From: Ornithinibacillus bavariensis
GTDB lineage: Bacteria; Bacillota; Bacilli; Bacillales; Amphibacillaceae
Length of the DNA: 64,000 bases
Direction: 5' to 3'
NCBI RefSeq assembly: GCF_050433565.1
Contig: NZ_JBNPWZ010000003.1
Span: forward strand, 309,398 to 373,397
Shown: in pieces, positions 26,162-35,395 of the stretch
How the letters are laid out: every line of letters begins with the position of its first letter
Position numbering within the stretch: the first letter of the stretch is position 1
Translations under genes and position numbers: made by a program
Notes under the pieces: generated by a model
What the model saw: only the letters and a program-made list of their open reading frames with translations
Databases searched by the model: none
Told to the model about the DNA's origin: nothing

Positions 26162-26492
26162 TATGCTCTCTCCTTAGTTGTCTTTAGTTTAATGTTTCTC
26201 CTATGTATAATGCCTAACTACTACCAAAATGATTAATACCTTTTCATTCCCTTCCTTTTATATGAATCAAAATACCTATATAGTATGTAAAATCTACTCT
26301 TTAATGGGTTAATTTGAATAGTTAGGAAATCTGTTTTAATTGACCATTCATATTTATAGGTATTTAGAACTAGCACTACGTAATAGTAATGCAACCTAGA
26401 TATCTTTTCAACCATTAAGCATATCAGTTAACCATCTTGAAACTATCAAAAAAAGCTGTTCAAAGATCTAAACCTTTGAACAGCTTTCCTAC
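26162..26492. other. Intergenic region between tyrS and the chemoreceptor gene
   Basis: This 331-bp stretch holds the tyrS terminator at its right end and presumably the chemoreceptor promoter at its left. A 60-codon minus-strand open frame (26233-26415) lacks a ribosome binding site and resembles AT-rich noise. Confidence 0.5.
26445..26488 (-). terminator. Terminator after tyrS
   Basis: AAAGCTGTTCAAAG (26452-26465) and CTTTGAACAGCTTT (26474-26487) form a perfect 14-bp stem followed on the minus strand by seven T residues. Confidence 0.9.
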
Positions 26493-27764
26493 CTAATTAT
26501 ATCGAATCATAAAATACTTCTTCTTCCCTCTTCTAATAATGGTAAACTTCCCTTCAATCTGATCCGCTTCCGATAATACATAGTCTAAATCCTGTTGTCT
26601 CTCACCATTAATATAAATAGCACCATTCGTAATGTCCTCTCTTGCTTGGCGCTTAGAAGACGAAATGTTCGCATTAACAAGTAAATCAACTAATCTTAAA
26701 TCTTCTCTATTCATTTGGAATGTAGGTACATCCTTAAATCCTTGCTCAATTTCGCTTGCAGATAAAGCTTTAATATCCCCACTAAATAAAGAAGCTGATA
26801 TTTTTTGCGCCTGCTCAACTGCCTCTTGACCATGAACCATCCTGGTAACTTCTTCGGCTAATCTAGTTTGAGCCACTCGCTTTTCTGGACGAGTGTCTAC
26901 CTCCTGCTCTAATTCAACAAGAGCTTCTTCACTTAAGAAAGTGAAGTAACGTAAAAATTTCATTACATCACGGTCATCCGTATTAATCCAAAATTGATAA
27001 AATTCATAAGGACTGGTTTTCTCAGCATCTAACCAAACTGCATTACCTGCTGATTTACCAAACTTAGTTCCATCCGCTTTCGTTATGAGTGGAACCGTTA
27101 GCCCAAATACCTTTACATCTTCCTCTTCATTTTCTCGTCCACGACGTATTAATTCCATACCAGCAGTTATATTTCCCCACTGGTCACTTCCACCAATTTG
27201 TAAGGTACAATTATCCTTCATGTATAGCATTTGAAAATCTAGAGATTGAAGAATCATATAACTAAATTCCGTGAAGGAAATCCCCTGTTCGATACGTGCT
27301 GAAACAGATTCTTTTGCCAACATATAGTTAACACCAAAGTGTTTACCAGCATCACGTAGGAAGTCAATAACAGTCATGCTTCCAAGCCACTCGTAATTAT
27401 TTCTAACAACCACTGGATTTTCATCTTGATCTACTTCTAGAATTTTCGAAATTTGTGCTCTTAAGCTGTCACTATAGCCCTTTACCACATCTTCTGTATT
27501 TAACGAACGTTCCGTAGAACGACCACTCGGATCTCCAATCATACCAGTTCCACCACCGACTAAAGCAATTGGTCGATGTCCAGCCTTTTGGAATCGTTTT
27601 AGCATCATGAGTGGTACTAAATGTCCGATGTGTAAGCTATCTGCTGTAGGATCAAATCCACAATATAAGGTTACTACATTTTCAGAAAGATGCTTTTCTA
27701 AACCTTCTCTATCTGTCACTTGATTAATAAGTCCTCTACGCGCCAAATCCTCTAAAATATGCAT
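26493..27764 (-). CDS. tyrS: Tyrosyl-tRNA synthetase
   Basis: Charges tRNA-Tyr with tyrosine in two steps through tyrosyl-adenylate. At 423 residues it matches Bacillus TyrS. Class I signatures are SLHIGHLVPL (HIGH) and KFGKSAGNA (KMSKS-like). A C-terminal S4-like domain begins near LRLVDLLVNA and includes DITNGAIYINGERQQ. The ATG at 27764 follows TTGGAGGG; the longer reading is leader sequence. Expression is controlled by the T-box upstream. Confidence 0.97.
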   Translation of the reverse strand: MHILEDLARRGLINQVTDREGLEKHLSENVVTLYCGFDPTADSLHIGHLVPLMMLKRFQKAGHRPIALVGGGTGMIGDPSGRSTERSLNTEDVVKGYSDSLRAQISKILEVDQDENPVVVRNNYEWLGSMTVIDFLRDAGKHFGVNYMLAKESVSARIEQGISFTEFSYMILQSLDFQMLYMKDNCTLQIGGSDQWGNITAGMELIRRGRENEEEDVKVFGLTVPLITKADGTKFGKSAGNAVWLDAEKTSPYEFYQFWINTDDRDVMKFLRYFTFLSEEALVELEQEVDTRPEKRVAQTRLAEEVTRMVHGQEAVEQAQKISASLFSGDIKALSASEIEQGFKDVPTFQMNREDLRLVDLLVNANISSSKRQAREDITNGAIYINGERQQDLDYVLSEADQIEGKFTIIRRGKKKYFMIRYN

Positions 27765-27794
27765 AGTTTCACCCTCCAACTTTTCTAAAAATAA

Positions 27795-28045
27795 AATAAA
27801 AAAACTCATTCCTCTATAATAAAGGGACGAGTTTTAACACGCGGTACCACCCTTGTTGCAATTGAAATTGCCACTTTGGGGTTGTTAACGATGACTACAC
27901 CGTCTTAATTTCACCTATTTGGCTCATTAAGAATGCTCCAGAATTGTAATTCGCAAGCAAATATATACTGGTTTCCACCTACCACCAGCTCTCTTGAATA
28001 GGGATTTGCATTACTACTATTTCTATCATAGCTTTTAAATATAGT
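27795..28045 (-). ncRNA. T-box leader of tyrS (tyrosine specifier)
   Basis: On the minus strand the T-box core GGGTGGTACCGCGT lies at 27852-27839. The downstream terminator has arms AAACTCGTCCCT and AGGAATGAGTTT (27836-27799), followed by T residues. In the specifier-loop region GAATTACAATTC (27952-27941 approximately) contains UAC, a tyrosine codon, which agrees with the gene. Uncharged tRNA-Tyr is expected to bind and cause antitermination. The 5' end is approximate. Confidence 0.9.
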
Positions 28046-28122
28046 ATTACTTCTTATCATATTAAATAATATTACAAAATGCAATTATTTTATTTTTCGT
28101 CTACCTACCTTTACAAGGTCTA

Positions 28123-28131
28123 TGCTATAAT
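28123..28131 (+). promoter_or_regulatory. Extended -10 promoter for the PBP gene
   Basis: TGCTATAAT (28123-28131) has the TGn extension and a perfect -10 hexamer. No good -35 box sits 17 bp upstream. It lies 29 bases before the chosen start. Confidence 0.45.
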
Positions 28132-28159
28132 TAATCTTGGTAAAATAGGGGGGTTAAAC

Positions 28160-31126
28160 GTGGACTTTAAACAAATTCTCCATAACTTTGTAAAAAAGAC
28201 AAAATCCATGTGGAGCACAGGTAAAATACAACGTGCTTCTCGAATTACATATGATGTTATTTGGAATGTTATTCTATTCTTCATTGCAATTGGAATCATC
28301 GGAATGTTCTTTGGGGTTGGAATAGGATTCGGATATTTTGCATCCTTGGTAAAAGATGAACCAATCCTATCATATGAAAACATGGAAAAAGATATTTACA
28401 ATTATGAAGAAACATCAAAATTATATTTTGCAGGAGATGTATATATCGGTGATATTCAATCCGATTTACACCGTGAAGAAACAAAATTGGAAGATATCTC
28501 TCCGACTTTAATTGACGCTGTTGTTGCTACTGAGGACGAATACTTCTTTGAACATAATGGTGTTGTACCTAAGGCAATTGTCCGAGCTATAGTACAAGAA
28601 ATTACCAATTCTGACCTAAAATCTGGTGGTAGTACGTTAACCCAGCAGCTAATTAAAAATCAAATTTTAACAAATGAAGTATCTTTTGAACGAAAGGCAA
28701 AAGAAATTTTATTAGCAATGCGCTTGGAACAGTTTTTTGATAAAGAACAAATATTAGAAGCATATTTAAATATTATCCCATATGGCCGTGGGCCAAATGG
28801 TCGTAATATTGCTGGAGTTCAGACCGCAGCTAGAGAAATTTTTGGCATAAATGCAAATGAAGTAAATTTACCTCAGGCTGCCTTTTTAGCTGGATTACCG
28901 CAGAGCCCATCATACTATACTCCATTTGAAACTGGTGGTGGATTAAAAAGTAAAGAAGGTATAGAGCCTGGTATAAATCGTATGAAGGTTGTTCTAAGCC
29001 GTATGTACGAGTTAAATTACATTACCGAAGATGAGTACAACAAAGCAATTAATTATGATATTACTGCAGATTTCGTCTCAGAATCCGAGTCACCAATGGA
29101 AAAATATCCTTACCTAACATTTGAATTGGAGAAACGAGCAAAAGAAATTATTATGTATATACTAGCTGAAAAGGATGGATATTCAAAAGAGGACTTAGCA
29201 GAAAATAATGAACTTCGTGAACAGTATATGATTCTTGCAAATCGAGACTTACGTAGAAATGGTTATAATATTCACTCCACGATTGATAAGGATATTTATG
29301 ATGCATTTCAAGAGGTGGCAAAAAACTTTAAACATTATGGACCAGATTGGACCGGTAAGGTGAAGGATCCAATTACTGGTGAAGAGAAACGGATTACTCA
29401 GCGCGTTGAGGCTGGTGCCATTCTTATTGAAAACAATACTGGAAGAATAATTAGCTTCTTAGGTGGACGTGGGTTTAGTTTAGAAAATCAAGTAAATTAT
29501 GCTACTGGAGCAATACGCCCCAATGGTAGTACCATGAAGCCTTTACTAGTATATGCCCCTGCGATGGAAATGGGTATCGTTCAACCAGGTACTCCTGTTG
29601 CGGACGTAAAAACTACGTTTATTGCTGGTGGAAAGCCATATAATCCAAATAACTTTGACTATAAATTTCATGGACTCCTTTCGGTACGGGCAAATTTAAA
29701 GGATTCCTATAATATTCCAGCAATTAAGGTATATACACAAATCATGAATGATAACATCGTTGATAAATATCTTCGGAAAATGGGGATAACATCAATCATG
29801 GATAACGAGTATGGGAACCCTGCTTTGGCAATTGGCGGAACAACCTATGGTATATCCATTGAAGAAAATACGAATGCCTATGTTACTTTTGCAAATGGAG
29901 GTAAGTTTGTAGATGCATACATGATTGACAAGATTACCACACAGGATGGAGAAGTAATTTTTGAACAAAAGAGTGAACCTGTGGATGTATTTTCTCCGCA
30001 AACAAGTTATTTAACGTTAGATATGATGCGAGATGTTATTTCAAATGGTTCTGCAGCATATCTTCCATCACAGCTAAAATACAAGAATGTTGATTGGGCT
30101 GGAAAAACTGGTACTTCACAAAATACACAGGACGTACATTTTGTAGCTAGCAACCCAAATGTTACGATGGGCGCTTGGCTAGGATATGATATTCCTCAAT
30201 CATTAGTATGTAATAGCTGTCAATTGTACCATGGCGATCGAAATATAAAACTATGGGCAGAGCTTATAAATGCTGCCTCAGATATACGACCAGACTTAGT
30301 AGCACCTAGCAAAAGATTTCAACAGCCATCTGGAATAGTATCTCGAAATATTTGTGCTACATCTGGAATGCTTCCATCTAAATTATGTTCACAGGTAGGA
30401 CTTGTTTCCAGTGATATATTTAATGTTAATTTTGTACCAACAAAGGTAGATGATAGTTTAATCCAAGGATCCTATGTTCTCGTGGATGGTAAGGCAGTTC
30501 CCGCAGGACCAAATACGCCAAAAGAATTCGTTCAAGATGATGGGGTTTCTTTTAATCCAGATTGGTTAAAACGTAACGGTTATGATCTCTTAAAGGATAT
30601 AACACAGCTGTATCCTTCATTTAGAAAGGAAGCATGGGAAAAAGTAAGTATGCCAAGCATAAAAGGACTAAGCACCATAGTAAATGACGATGGAAAAGCT
30701 CCAACTGTTCCGACATCCTTAAAAAACAGTGGTCGTGCACTAACCTGGACGGCTTCAAAGAGCAAAGATGTCATTGGATATCGAATCTATCGTGCGTCAG
30801 AGCCAGGTGAAGAATTTAAGCTAATCGGAATTTCCGTTGAGACAAAATTTAATGCTCCTAGTGGTAATGGTGTCTATGTTGTAAAAGCAGTCGATTATTT
30901 TGGTTTAGAATCAGCCGCATCCAATGAATTAATCATAGGAAAATTCACGAAACCTGATGATTCTAAGAAACCAGATCCTCCAAAAGGAGAACAAGACCCA
31001 GATCCAGATAAGGAGGAACCAGCAACTGGTGATGATGATAATGGTTCAGATAATAATGACCCTGAGAACGGGAGCGAGAATGGAAACGACAATACAAATG
31101 GACGAGGCAACAATGGCAGAGACTAA
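28160..31126 (+). CDS. Class A penicillin-binding protein with C-terminal fibronectin III domain
   Basis: A bifunctional peptidoglycan glycosyltransferase/transpeptidase of about 988 residues. A cytoplasmic basic start and one membrane helix precede the GT51 domain (EDEYFFEHNG, GGSTLTQQLIKN, LEAYLNIIPYGRG). The transpeptidase has all three motifs: STMK, SYN and KTGTS. A fibronectin III-like domain follows (about 870-940 by the longest reading), then a tail rich in Asp, Asn, Gly and Pro. The start is the GTG at 28160 after GGGGGG; the in-frame ATG at 28079 lies upstream of the promoter. It stands between tyrS and acuABC, where B. subtilis has acsA. Confidence 0.88.
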   Translation: MDFKQILHNFVKKTKSMWSTGKIQRASRITYDVIWNVILFFIAIGIIGMFFGVGIGFGYFASLVKDEPILSYENMEKDIYNYEETSKLYFAGDVYIGDIQSDLHREETKLEDISPTLIDAVVATEDEYFFEHNGVVPKAIVRAIVQEITNSDLKSGGSTLTQQLIKNQILTNEVSFERKAKEILLAMRLEQFFDKEQILEAYLNIIPYGRGPNGRNIAGVQTAAREIFGINANEVNLPQAAFLAGLPQSPSYYTPFETGGGLKSKEGIEPGINRMKVVLSRMYELNYITEDEYNKAINYDITADFVSESESPMEKYPYLTFELEKRAKEIIMYILAEKDGYSKEDLAENNELREQYMILANRDLRRNGYNIHSTIDKDIYDAFQEVAKNFKHYGPDWTGKVKDPITGEEKRITQRVEAGAILIENNTGRIISFLGGRGFSLENQVNYATGAIRPNGSTMKPLLVYAPAMEMGIVQPGTPVADVKTTFIAGGKPYNPNNFDYKFHGLLSVRANLKDSYNIPAIKVYTQIMNDNIVDKYLRKMGITSIMDNEYGNPALAIGGTTYGISIEENTNAYVTFANGGKFVDAYMIDKITTQDGEVIFEQKSEPVDVFSPQTSYLTLDMMRDVISNGSAAYLPSQLKYKNVDWAGKTGTSQNTQDVHFVASNPNVTMGAWLGYDIPQSLVCNSCQLYHGDRNIKLWAELINAASDIRPDLVAPSKRFQQPSGIVSRNICATSGMLPSKLCSQVGLVSSDIFNVNFVPTKVDDSLIQGSYVLVDGKAVPAGPNTPKEFVQDDGVSFNPDWLKRNGYDLLKDITQLYPSFRKEAWEKVSMPSIKGLSTIVNDDGKAPTVPTSLKNSGRALTWTASKSKDVIGYRIYRASEPGEEFKLIGISVETKFNAPSGNGVYVVKAVDYFGLESAASNELIIGKFTKPDDSKKPDPPKGEQDPDPDKEEPATGDDDNGSDNNDPENGSENGNDNTNGRGNNGRD

Positions 31127-31156
31127 GAAGAGGGTTTATAGCCCTCTTCTTTTTTA
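31125..31156 (+). terminator. Terminator after the PBP gene
   Basis: AGAAGAGGG (31126-31134) and CCCTCTTCT (31142-31150) form a perfect stem followed by TTTTT. Confidence 0.9.
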
Positions 31157-31279
31157 CATTGGTTAGCTATATGCTTTTTTAACTATTCCATTACATCCAT
31201 TAGAAAAAGACTAAAAATTAGCACGATAATACGGTATAATAAAAGCAATAATTGATAAATCGGTGGTGGAGAGTATCCA

Positions 31280-31933
31280 ATGGAGCATTTGAAAACGCAA
31301 TTCAGAAAGGAACTTCATATAAAAGATGAAGCAATCATTATTGAGGGTCCTATATCAACACCTTCCTTAATGAATTATCACTTTCACGAAAACTTAACTT
31401 CATTTAGACCTGCTACAAAGCAATTTCAAGCAATATTGAGCATTGCTGATTTATCAGAAGGCCGAATTATCATTGCTAGGACAGATAACACCATCATTGG
31501 ATACGTAACCTATCTGTACCCAGATCCATTGGAAAGATGGTCTACTTTCCAAATGAAGGAATTAATAGAGTTGGGTGCAATTGAAGTAATCCCAGAATAT
31601 CGTGGGAGTGGCATTGCCTCAAATTTACTAAAGGTTTCTATGATGGATGAGTTTATGGAAAACTATATAGTAATTTCAACTGAGTATTACTGGCACTGGG
31701 ATCTAAAAGGGACAAATTTAAGTGTTTGGGAATATCGGAAGGTGATGGAAAAAATGATGGCTGCTGGAGACCTGTTACCTGCGCCGACTGATGACCCTGA
31801 GATTATTTCCCATCCAGCAAATTGTTTAATGGTTCGTATCGGAAAAAATGTTTCGGAGGATTCCATTAAACAATTTGAAACACTGCGATTTTTAAAACGC
31901 CATCAATTACGTGACATGAGGGAGGGTTTATAA
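31280..31933 (+). CDS. acuA: AcuA, protein lysine acetyltransferase for acetyl-CoA synthetase
   Basis: A 217-residue GNAT-fold enzyme. In B. subtilis AcuA acetylates and inactivates acetyl-CoA synthetase. The acetyl-CoA binding region is IEVIPEYRGSGIASNLLKV. GGTGGTGGAG precedes the ATG. It overlaps acuB by one base (TAATG), showing translational coupling in the acuABC operon. The partner acsA is not adjacent here. A TATAAT at 31235-31240 may be the -10 box, with no clear -35. Confidence 0.9.
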   Translation: MEHLKTQFRKELHIKDEAIIIEGPISTPSLMNYHFHENLTSFRPATKQFQAILSIADLSEGRIIIARTDNTIIGYVTYLYPDPLERWSTFQMKELIELGAIEVIPEYRGSGIASNLLKVSMMDEFMENYIVISTEYYWHWDLKGTNLSVWEYRKVMEKMMAAGDLLPAPTDDPEIISHPANCLMVRIGKNVSEDSIKQFETLRFLKRHQLRDMREGL

Positions 31934-32583
31934 TGCATGTAGAGGAGATTATGAAGCAAGATGTAATTACACTTCAACCCACAGATTCTATCGTAACTGC
32001 CCATCAGCTGCTCCTTGCTCACCGAATAAGACATATCCCGATAGTTGATGAGGATTATTCTATTGTTGGTATCGTATCCGATCGTGATATTCGTGATGCA
32101 AGTCCTTCTATTTTTTCGGCAGACGAGAACCAAGATATTCTCAATAAAAACATTGCAACCATTATGAAATCCCCTGTTATTACGGTACATCCTTTAGACT
32201 TTGTTGAAGAGGTTGCTCGTATATTTTATGACCATGAAATTGCTTGTTTACCCGTTGTAAGTAATGGTGTGCTAGTTGGAATCATTACTGAAAAAGACTT
32301 ATTATATACATTAATCCAACTAACAGGAACACATATTCAAGGATCACATATTGAAGTGAAGGTCCCAAATAGACCTGGTATCCTTCCTGAGGTAGCATCT
32401 GTTTTTGGGAACCGTGGATTAAACATTTCATCTGTATTAGTTTACCCATATAAAAATAATCCTGAATATAAAATATTAGTTTTTCGAATTCAAACGATGA
32501 ATCCACTTCCTATCATTCGTGACTTGCGTCAAGCAGGCTATGAATTAATGTGGCCAAATAATATTCCGGAGCCAAAATTATGA
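31933..32583 (+). CDS. acuB: AcuB, CBS and ACT domain protein
   Basis: A 216-residue protein with two CBS modules (residues about 1-70 and 78-135; VEEIMKQDVITLQPTD, IATIMKSPVITVHPLD) and a C-terminal ACT domain (about 140-215; VKVPNRPGILPEVASVFGNR). CBS and ACT domains bind small ligands such as nucleotides or amino acids. Its exact role in acetoin/acetate metabolism is unclear in the literature I know. It is coupled to acuA (1-base overlap) and acuC (4-base overlap). Confidence 0.9.
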   Translation: MHVEEIMKQDVITLQPTDSIVTAHQLLLAHRIRHIPIVDEDYSIVGIVSDRDIRDASPSIFSADENQDILNKNIATIMKSPVITVHPLDFVEEVARIFYDHEIACLPVVSNGVLVGIITEKDLLYTLIQLTGTHIQGSHIEVKVPNRPGILPEVASVFGNRGLNISSVLVYPYKNNPEYKILVFRIQTMNPLPIIRDLRQAGYELMWPNNIPEPKL

Positions 32584-33734
32584 GTAAATTAAATAGATTT
32601 GTCTATGATGAGCACTTATTAAGCTATCACTTTCATGAAGAACATCCTTTTAATCAAAAGCGTGTGCTGTTAACAAAAGAGTTACTAGAAGATGCAGGCC
32701 AACTGAATCATGAAAATATCATAAAGCCGCGGATTGCAACTGAAGAAGAAATTGCTTTAATTCACGACAATAGCTTTATCCATGCTGTAAAATCAGCCAA
32801 TACATTAACAAAAGAGCAATTATTAAAGTATGGGCTAGCTACAGAGGATACCCCTGTATTCCCAAACATGCATGATGCAACCTCACGCATAGTAGGAGCT
32901 ACTCTTACGGCAGTTGATGCTGTCTTAAAAGATGGTGCAAAAACAGCAGTGAATTTTTCCGGGGGGCTCCATCACGGTTTAAAACATAAAGCCTCTGGAT
33001 TCTGTATTTATAATGATGCTGCTATTGCCATCCAATATATTCGTAAAAACTACAATTTAAGGGTACTTTATGTAGATACTGATGCCCATCATGGTGATGG
33101 AGTACAATGGGCTTTTTATGAGGATCCAAATGTTTGTACGTTTTCAATCCATGAGACTGGAAGATATTTATTTCCTGGAACAGGGAATGTAACAGAAAGA
33201 GGAATTAAGGAAGGTCACGGCTTCAGTTTTAATTTACCAATTGATGCATTCACCCAAGACGAATCTTTTATTCAAATCTATGAGACTGCCTTATATGAAA
33301 TAGCAGATTATTTTAAACCGGATATTTTAATTACACAAAATGGTGCTGATGCCCATTATTATGACCCACTGACGCATTTATGTGGATCCATGGCAATTTA
33401 TGAGAAAATACCGAGAATCGCACTAGAAGTTGCAAATAAATATTGTGATGGGAAATGGATTGCACTAGGTGGTGGCGGCTATGATATATGGCGAGTAGTT
33501 CCACGAGCATGGTCGCAGGTTTGGAATGTAATGAAGGATGGAAAAACTGTAAGCGGTTTATTGCCAGAAAAGTGGATAGCGAAATGGCAAGAGCAAACAA
33601 CAGAGCTATTACCCAAAACCTGGAATGATCCAATACAAGACATTCCATGCATCCCAAGAAAAAAAGAAATTGAGGAAAAAAATCAAAATGCCCTCTCTCA
33701 ATTGCTAAAATATACGAAAGTTAAAAGGAGTTGA
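32580..33734 (+). CDS. acuC: AcuC, zinc-dependent protein deacetylase
   Basis: A 384-residue histone-deacetylase-fold enzyme that removes the AcuA acetyl mark from acetyl-CoA synthetase. Zinc and catalytic motifs are visible: FSGGLHHGLKHKASGFCIYN, YVDTDAHHGDGVQWAFY and a final LGGGGYD. It starts four bases inside acuB (ATGA). Its stop codon falls inside the perfect palindrome shared with motS. Confidence 0.93.
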   Translation: MSKLNRFVYDEHLLSYHFHEEHPFNQKRVLLTKELLEDAGQLNHENIIKPRIATEEEIALIHDNSFIHAVKSANTLTKEQLLKYGLATEDTPVFPNMHDATSRIVGATLTAVDAVLKDGAKTAVNFSGGLHHGLKHKASGFCIYNDAAIAIQYIRKNYNLRVLYVDTDAHHGDGVQWAFYEDPNVCTFSIHETGRYLFPGTGNVTERGIKEGHGFSFNLPIDAFTQDESFIQIYETALYEIADYFKPDILITQNGADAHYYDPLTHLCGSMAIYEKIPRIALEVANKYCDGKWIALGGGGYDIWRVVPRAWSQVWNVMKDGKTVSGLLPEKWIAKWQEQTTELLPKTWNDPIQDIPCIPRKKEIEEKNQNALSQLLKYTKVKRS

Positions 33735-33752
33735 TCATCAACTCCTTTTAAC
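33720..33752. terminator. Bidirectional terminator overlapping the ends of acuC and motS
   Basis: A perfect 33-bp palindrome, GTTAAAAGGAGTTGAT + C + ATCAACTCCTTTTAAC, contains the acuC stop codon and the final codons of motS. T-rich sequence follows on both strands. Confidence 0.75.
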
Positions 33753-34533
33753 TTTCTTGGCTTTTCTCTAAGATTACAATTTCTACCCGTCTATTTTTAC
33801 TTCGATTTGTCGATGAATCATTTGTAGCAACTGGACGAGTATCACTATACCCTGCTATTGCAAAACGTTCTTCAGACAATCCATTTTCATCTACTAGAAA
33901 GCGAACAACACTACTTGCCCTTGCTCCAGATAACTCCCAATTAGATGGATAACGGTAGCTTGACATTGGAACATTATCGGTATGTCCCTCCACCTTTATC
34001 TGATTATCAATCTGTGATAACAGATTTCCAACCTTCGTTAAAAATGGTAAAGCCGAAGGTAATATATCTGCTTCACCTGGGTCAAATAATATACTATCCT
34101 GCAACACTAAGACAACACCACGTTCTGATCGATTAGCAGAAACCACGTTATTTAATTCATTTTGGTCTAAGTAATTCTCTACCTCAACCATTAAGTCATC
34201 TAGTGTATCTTTCGTTTGATTAGTGTCAGTAGATCCACCAATTTCTTTGTCCTTCGTTGAACTGGCATTTTCAAAACCATTGGCTGTTTGTCCTTTTTCT
34301 TCGCCACTTGTATTTCCAGTTGAATTTTCCGTTGGTACAGCTGAAGAGGAAAAATCAAAGATCATTCGATTTCGAAATGATTCAGAAATCTCTTCGAACT
34401 TTGCTGCGTCAATTTGTGACATAGAGAATAATAAAATGAAAAAGACTAAAATTAATGTCACCATATCTGAATAAGTTACCATCCATTTTGGTGCACCTTT
34501 ATCAATCCTTTTTCTTCTTTCTCTACGCTTCAT
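33748..34533 (-). CDS. motS: Sodium-type flagellar stator subunit MotS
   Basis: A 261-residue MotB-family protein. The single membrane helix carries the ion-binding aspartate in TYSDMVTLILVFFILLF, and a linker rich in Ser, Thr, Gly and Glu follows (about 60-110). An OmpA-type peptidoglycan-binding domain with VEGHTDNVPMSSYRYPSNWE anchors the stator. The TLILVFFILLFSMSQ helix is the MotS rather than MotB type. It overlaps motP by 11 bases. Sodium use is inferred from family and from the position next to ccpA, as in Bacillus. Confidence 0.9.
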   Translation of the reverse strand: MKRRERRKRIDKGAPKWMVTYSDMVTLILVFFILLFSMSQIDAAKFEEISESFRNRMIFDFSSSAVPTENSTGNTSGEEKGQTANGFENASSTKDKEIGGSTDTNQTKDTLDDLMVEVENYLDQNELNNVVSANRSERGVVLVLQDSILFDPGEADILPSALPFLTKVGNLLSQIDNQIKVEGHTDNVPMSSYRYPSNWELSGARASSVVRFLVDENGLSEERFAIAGYSDTRPVATNDSSTNRSKNRRVEIVILEKSQES

Positions 34534-35347
34534 TTAGGCCCTCCCCCACGAATGTAGATTTTTCATCGTTCCATTGCTTTAATTTGGAATCCTTAGCGAG
34601 GAAAGCACTAAGTTTTTCTTCCAATATTCGTGGATTTTGACCAGATTGTACGCCAATTATACCTTCAATAATAATTTGTTTGATAAAAATTTCCTCTTCC
34701 GTTTTGTTTTCTAATTTACTCGCTACAGGGATAAAAAAGAGATTTGCTAGGACTGTACCATATAAGGTTGTCAATAATGCAACAGCCATGCTAGGACCTA
34801 ATGAAGATGGATCCTGAAGATTATTTAACATCAATACAAGACCTATTAATGTTCCAATCATTCCCCAAGCAGGGGCATAATCACCACATTTCACTAGTAT
34901 CATACGACCACGTTCATGACGTTCTTCCATTGCCGTAATCTCAGCATTCATAATATCATGGATGACCTCAGGCTCGACCCCGTCAACTGCTAATAATATT
35001 CCTTTATTAATAAATTCATCCTCAACATCTTCTACTTCATTTTCCAAAGCCAAAATTCCTTCTCTTCTAGCTTTTTCAGATAAACGAATAAAAAGCTTAA
35101 TAAGATCTGGTAGTTTGCGTTCATTTTGATTAAAGGATTCCTTCAACACTCTGCCTGTTAATTTTATCTGTTCAACATTGAAGTTAATCAGCAATGATCC
35201 GATTACCCCTCCTATTACAATTAGAATAGAAGCAACGTCTAGAAAAGATACAAAGCCTTGTACTCCGGCATTTGCTAATATCGCAAGCATGATTATTACA
35301 AAGCCAACAGTAATGCCAATAGGAGTTAAAAAATCCCGTTTTCTCAT
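34523..35347 (-). CDS. motP: Sodium-type flagellar stator subunit MotP
   Basis: A 274-residue MotA-family protein with four membrane helices (about 8-28, 35-52, 150-170 and 180-205). The cytoplasmic loop contains the charged LSEKARREGILALE, typical of MotA/MotP. With MotS it forms the ion-driven torque unit of the flagellar motor. The ATG at 35347 follows GGGGAG; a TTG at 35362 overlaps that site. The order ccpA-motP-motS is conserved in Bacillus. Confidence 0.9.
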   Translation of the reverse strand: MRKRDFLTPIGITVGFVIIMLAILANAGVQGFVSFLDVASILIVIGGVIGSLLINFNVEQIKLTGRVLKESFNQNERKLPDLIKLFIRLSEKARREGILALENEVEDVEDEFINKGILLAVDGVEPEVIHDIMNAEITAMEERHERGRMILVKCGDYAPAWGMIGTLIGLVLMLNNLQDPSSLGPSMAVALLTTLYGTVLANLFFIPVASKLENKTEEEIFIKQIIIEGIIGVQSGQNPRILEEKLSAFLAKDSKLKQWNDEKSTFVGEGLNEA

Positions 35348-35395
35348 ATTCTCGCTCCCCAAAATTTTGGTTTCTATATTTTTAGCGACATAATT

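Noticed and set aside
26233..26415. 60-codon minus-strand frame between tyrS and the chemoreceptor gene
   Set aside because: It has no ribosome binding site, a composition dominated by tyrosine, lysine and isoleucine as in AT-rich noise, and no recognisable motif.
28079..28159. ATG start for the PBP at 28079
   Set aside because: It lies upstream of the best promoter match, adds residues unlike a PBP cytoplasmic start, and lacks a ribosome binding site. The GTG at 28160 has GGGGGG before it.
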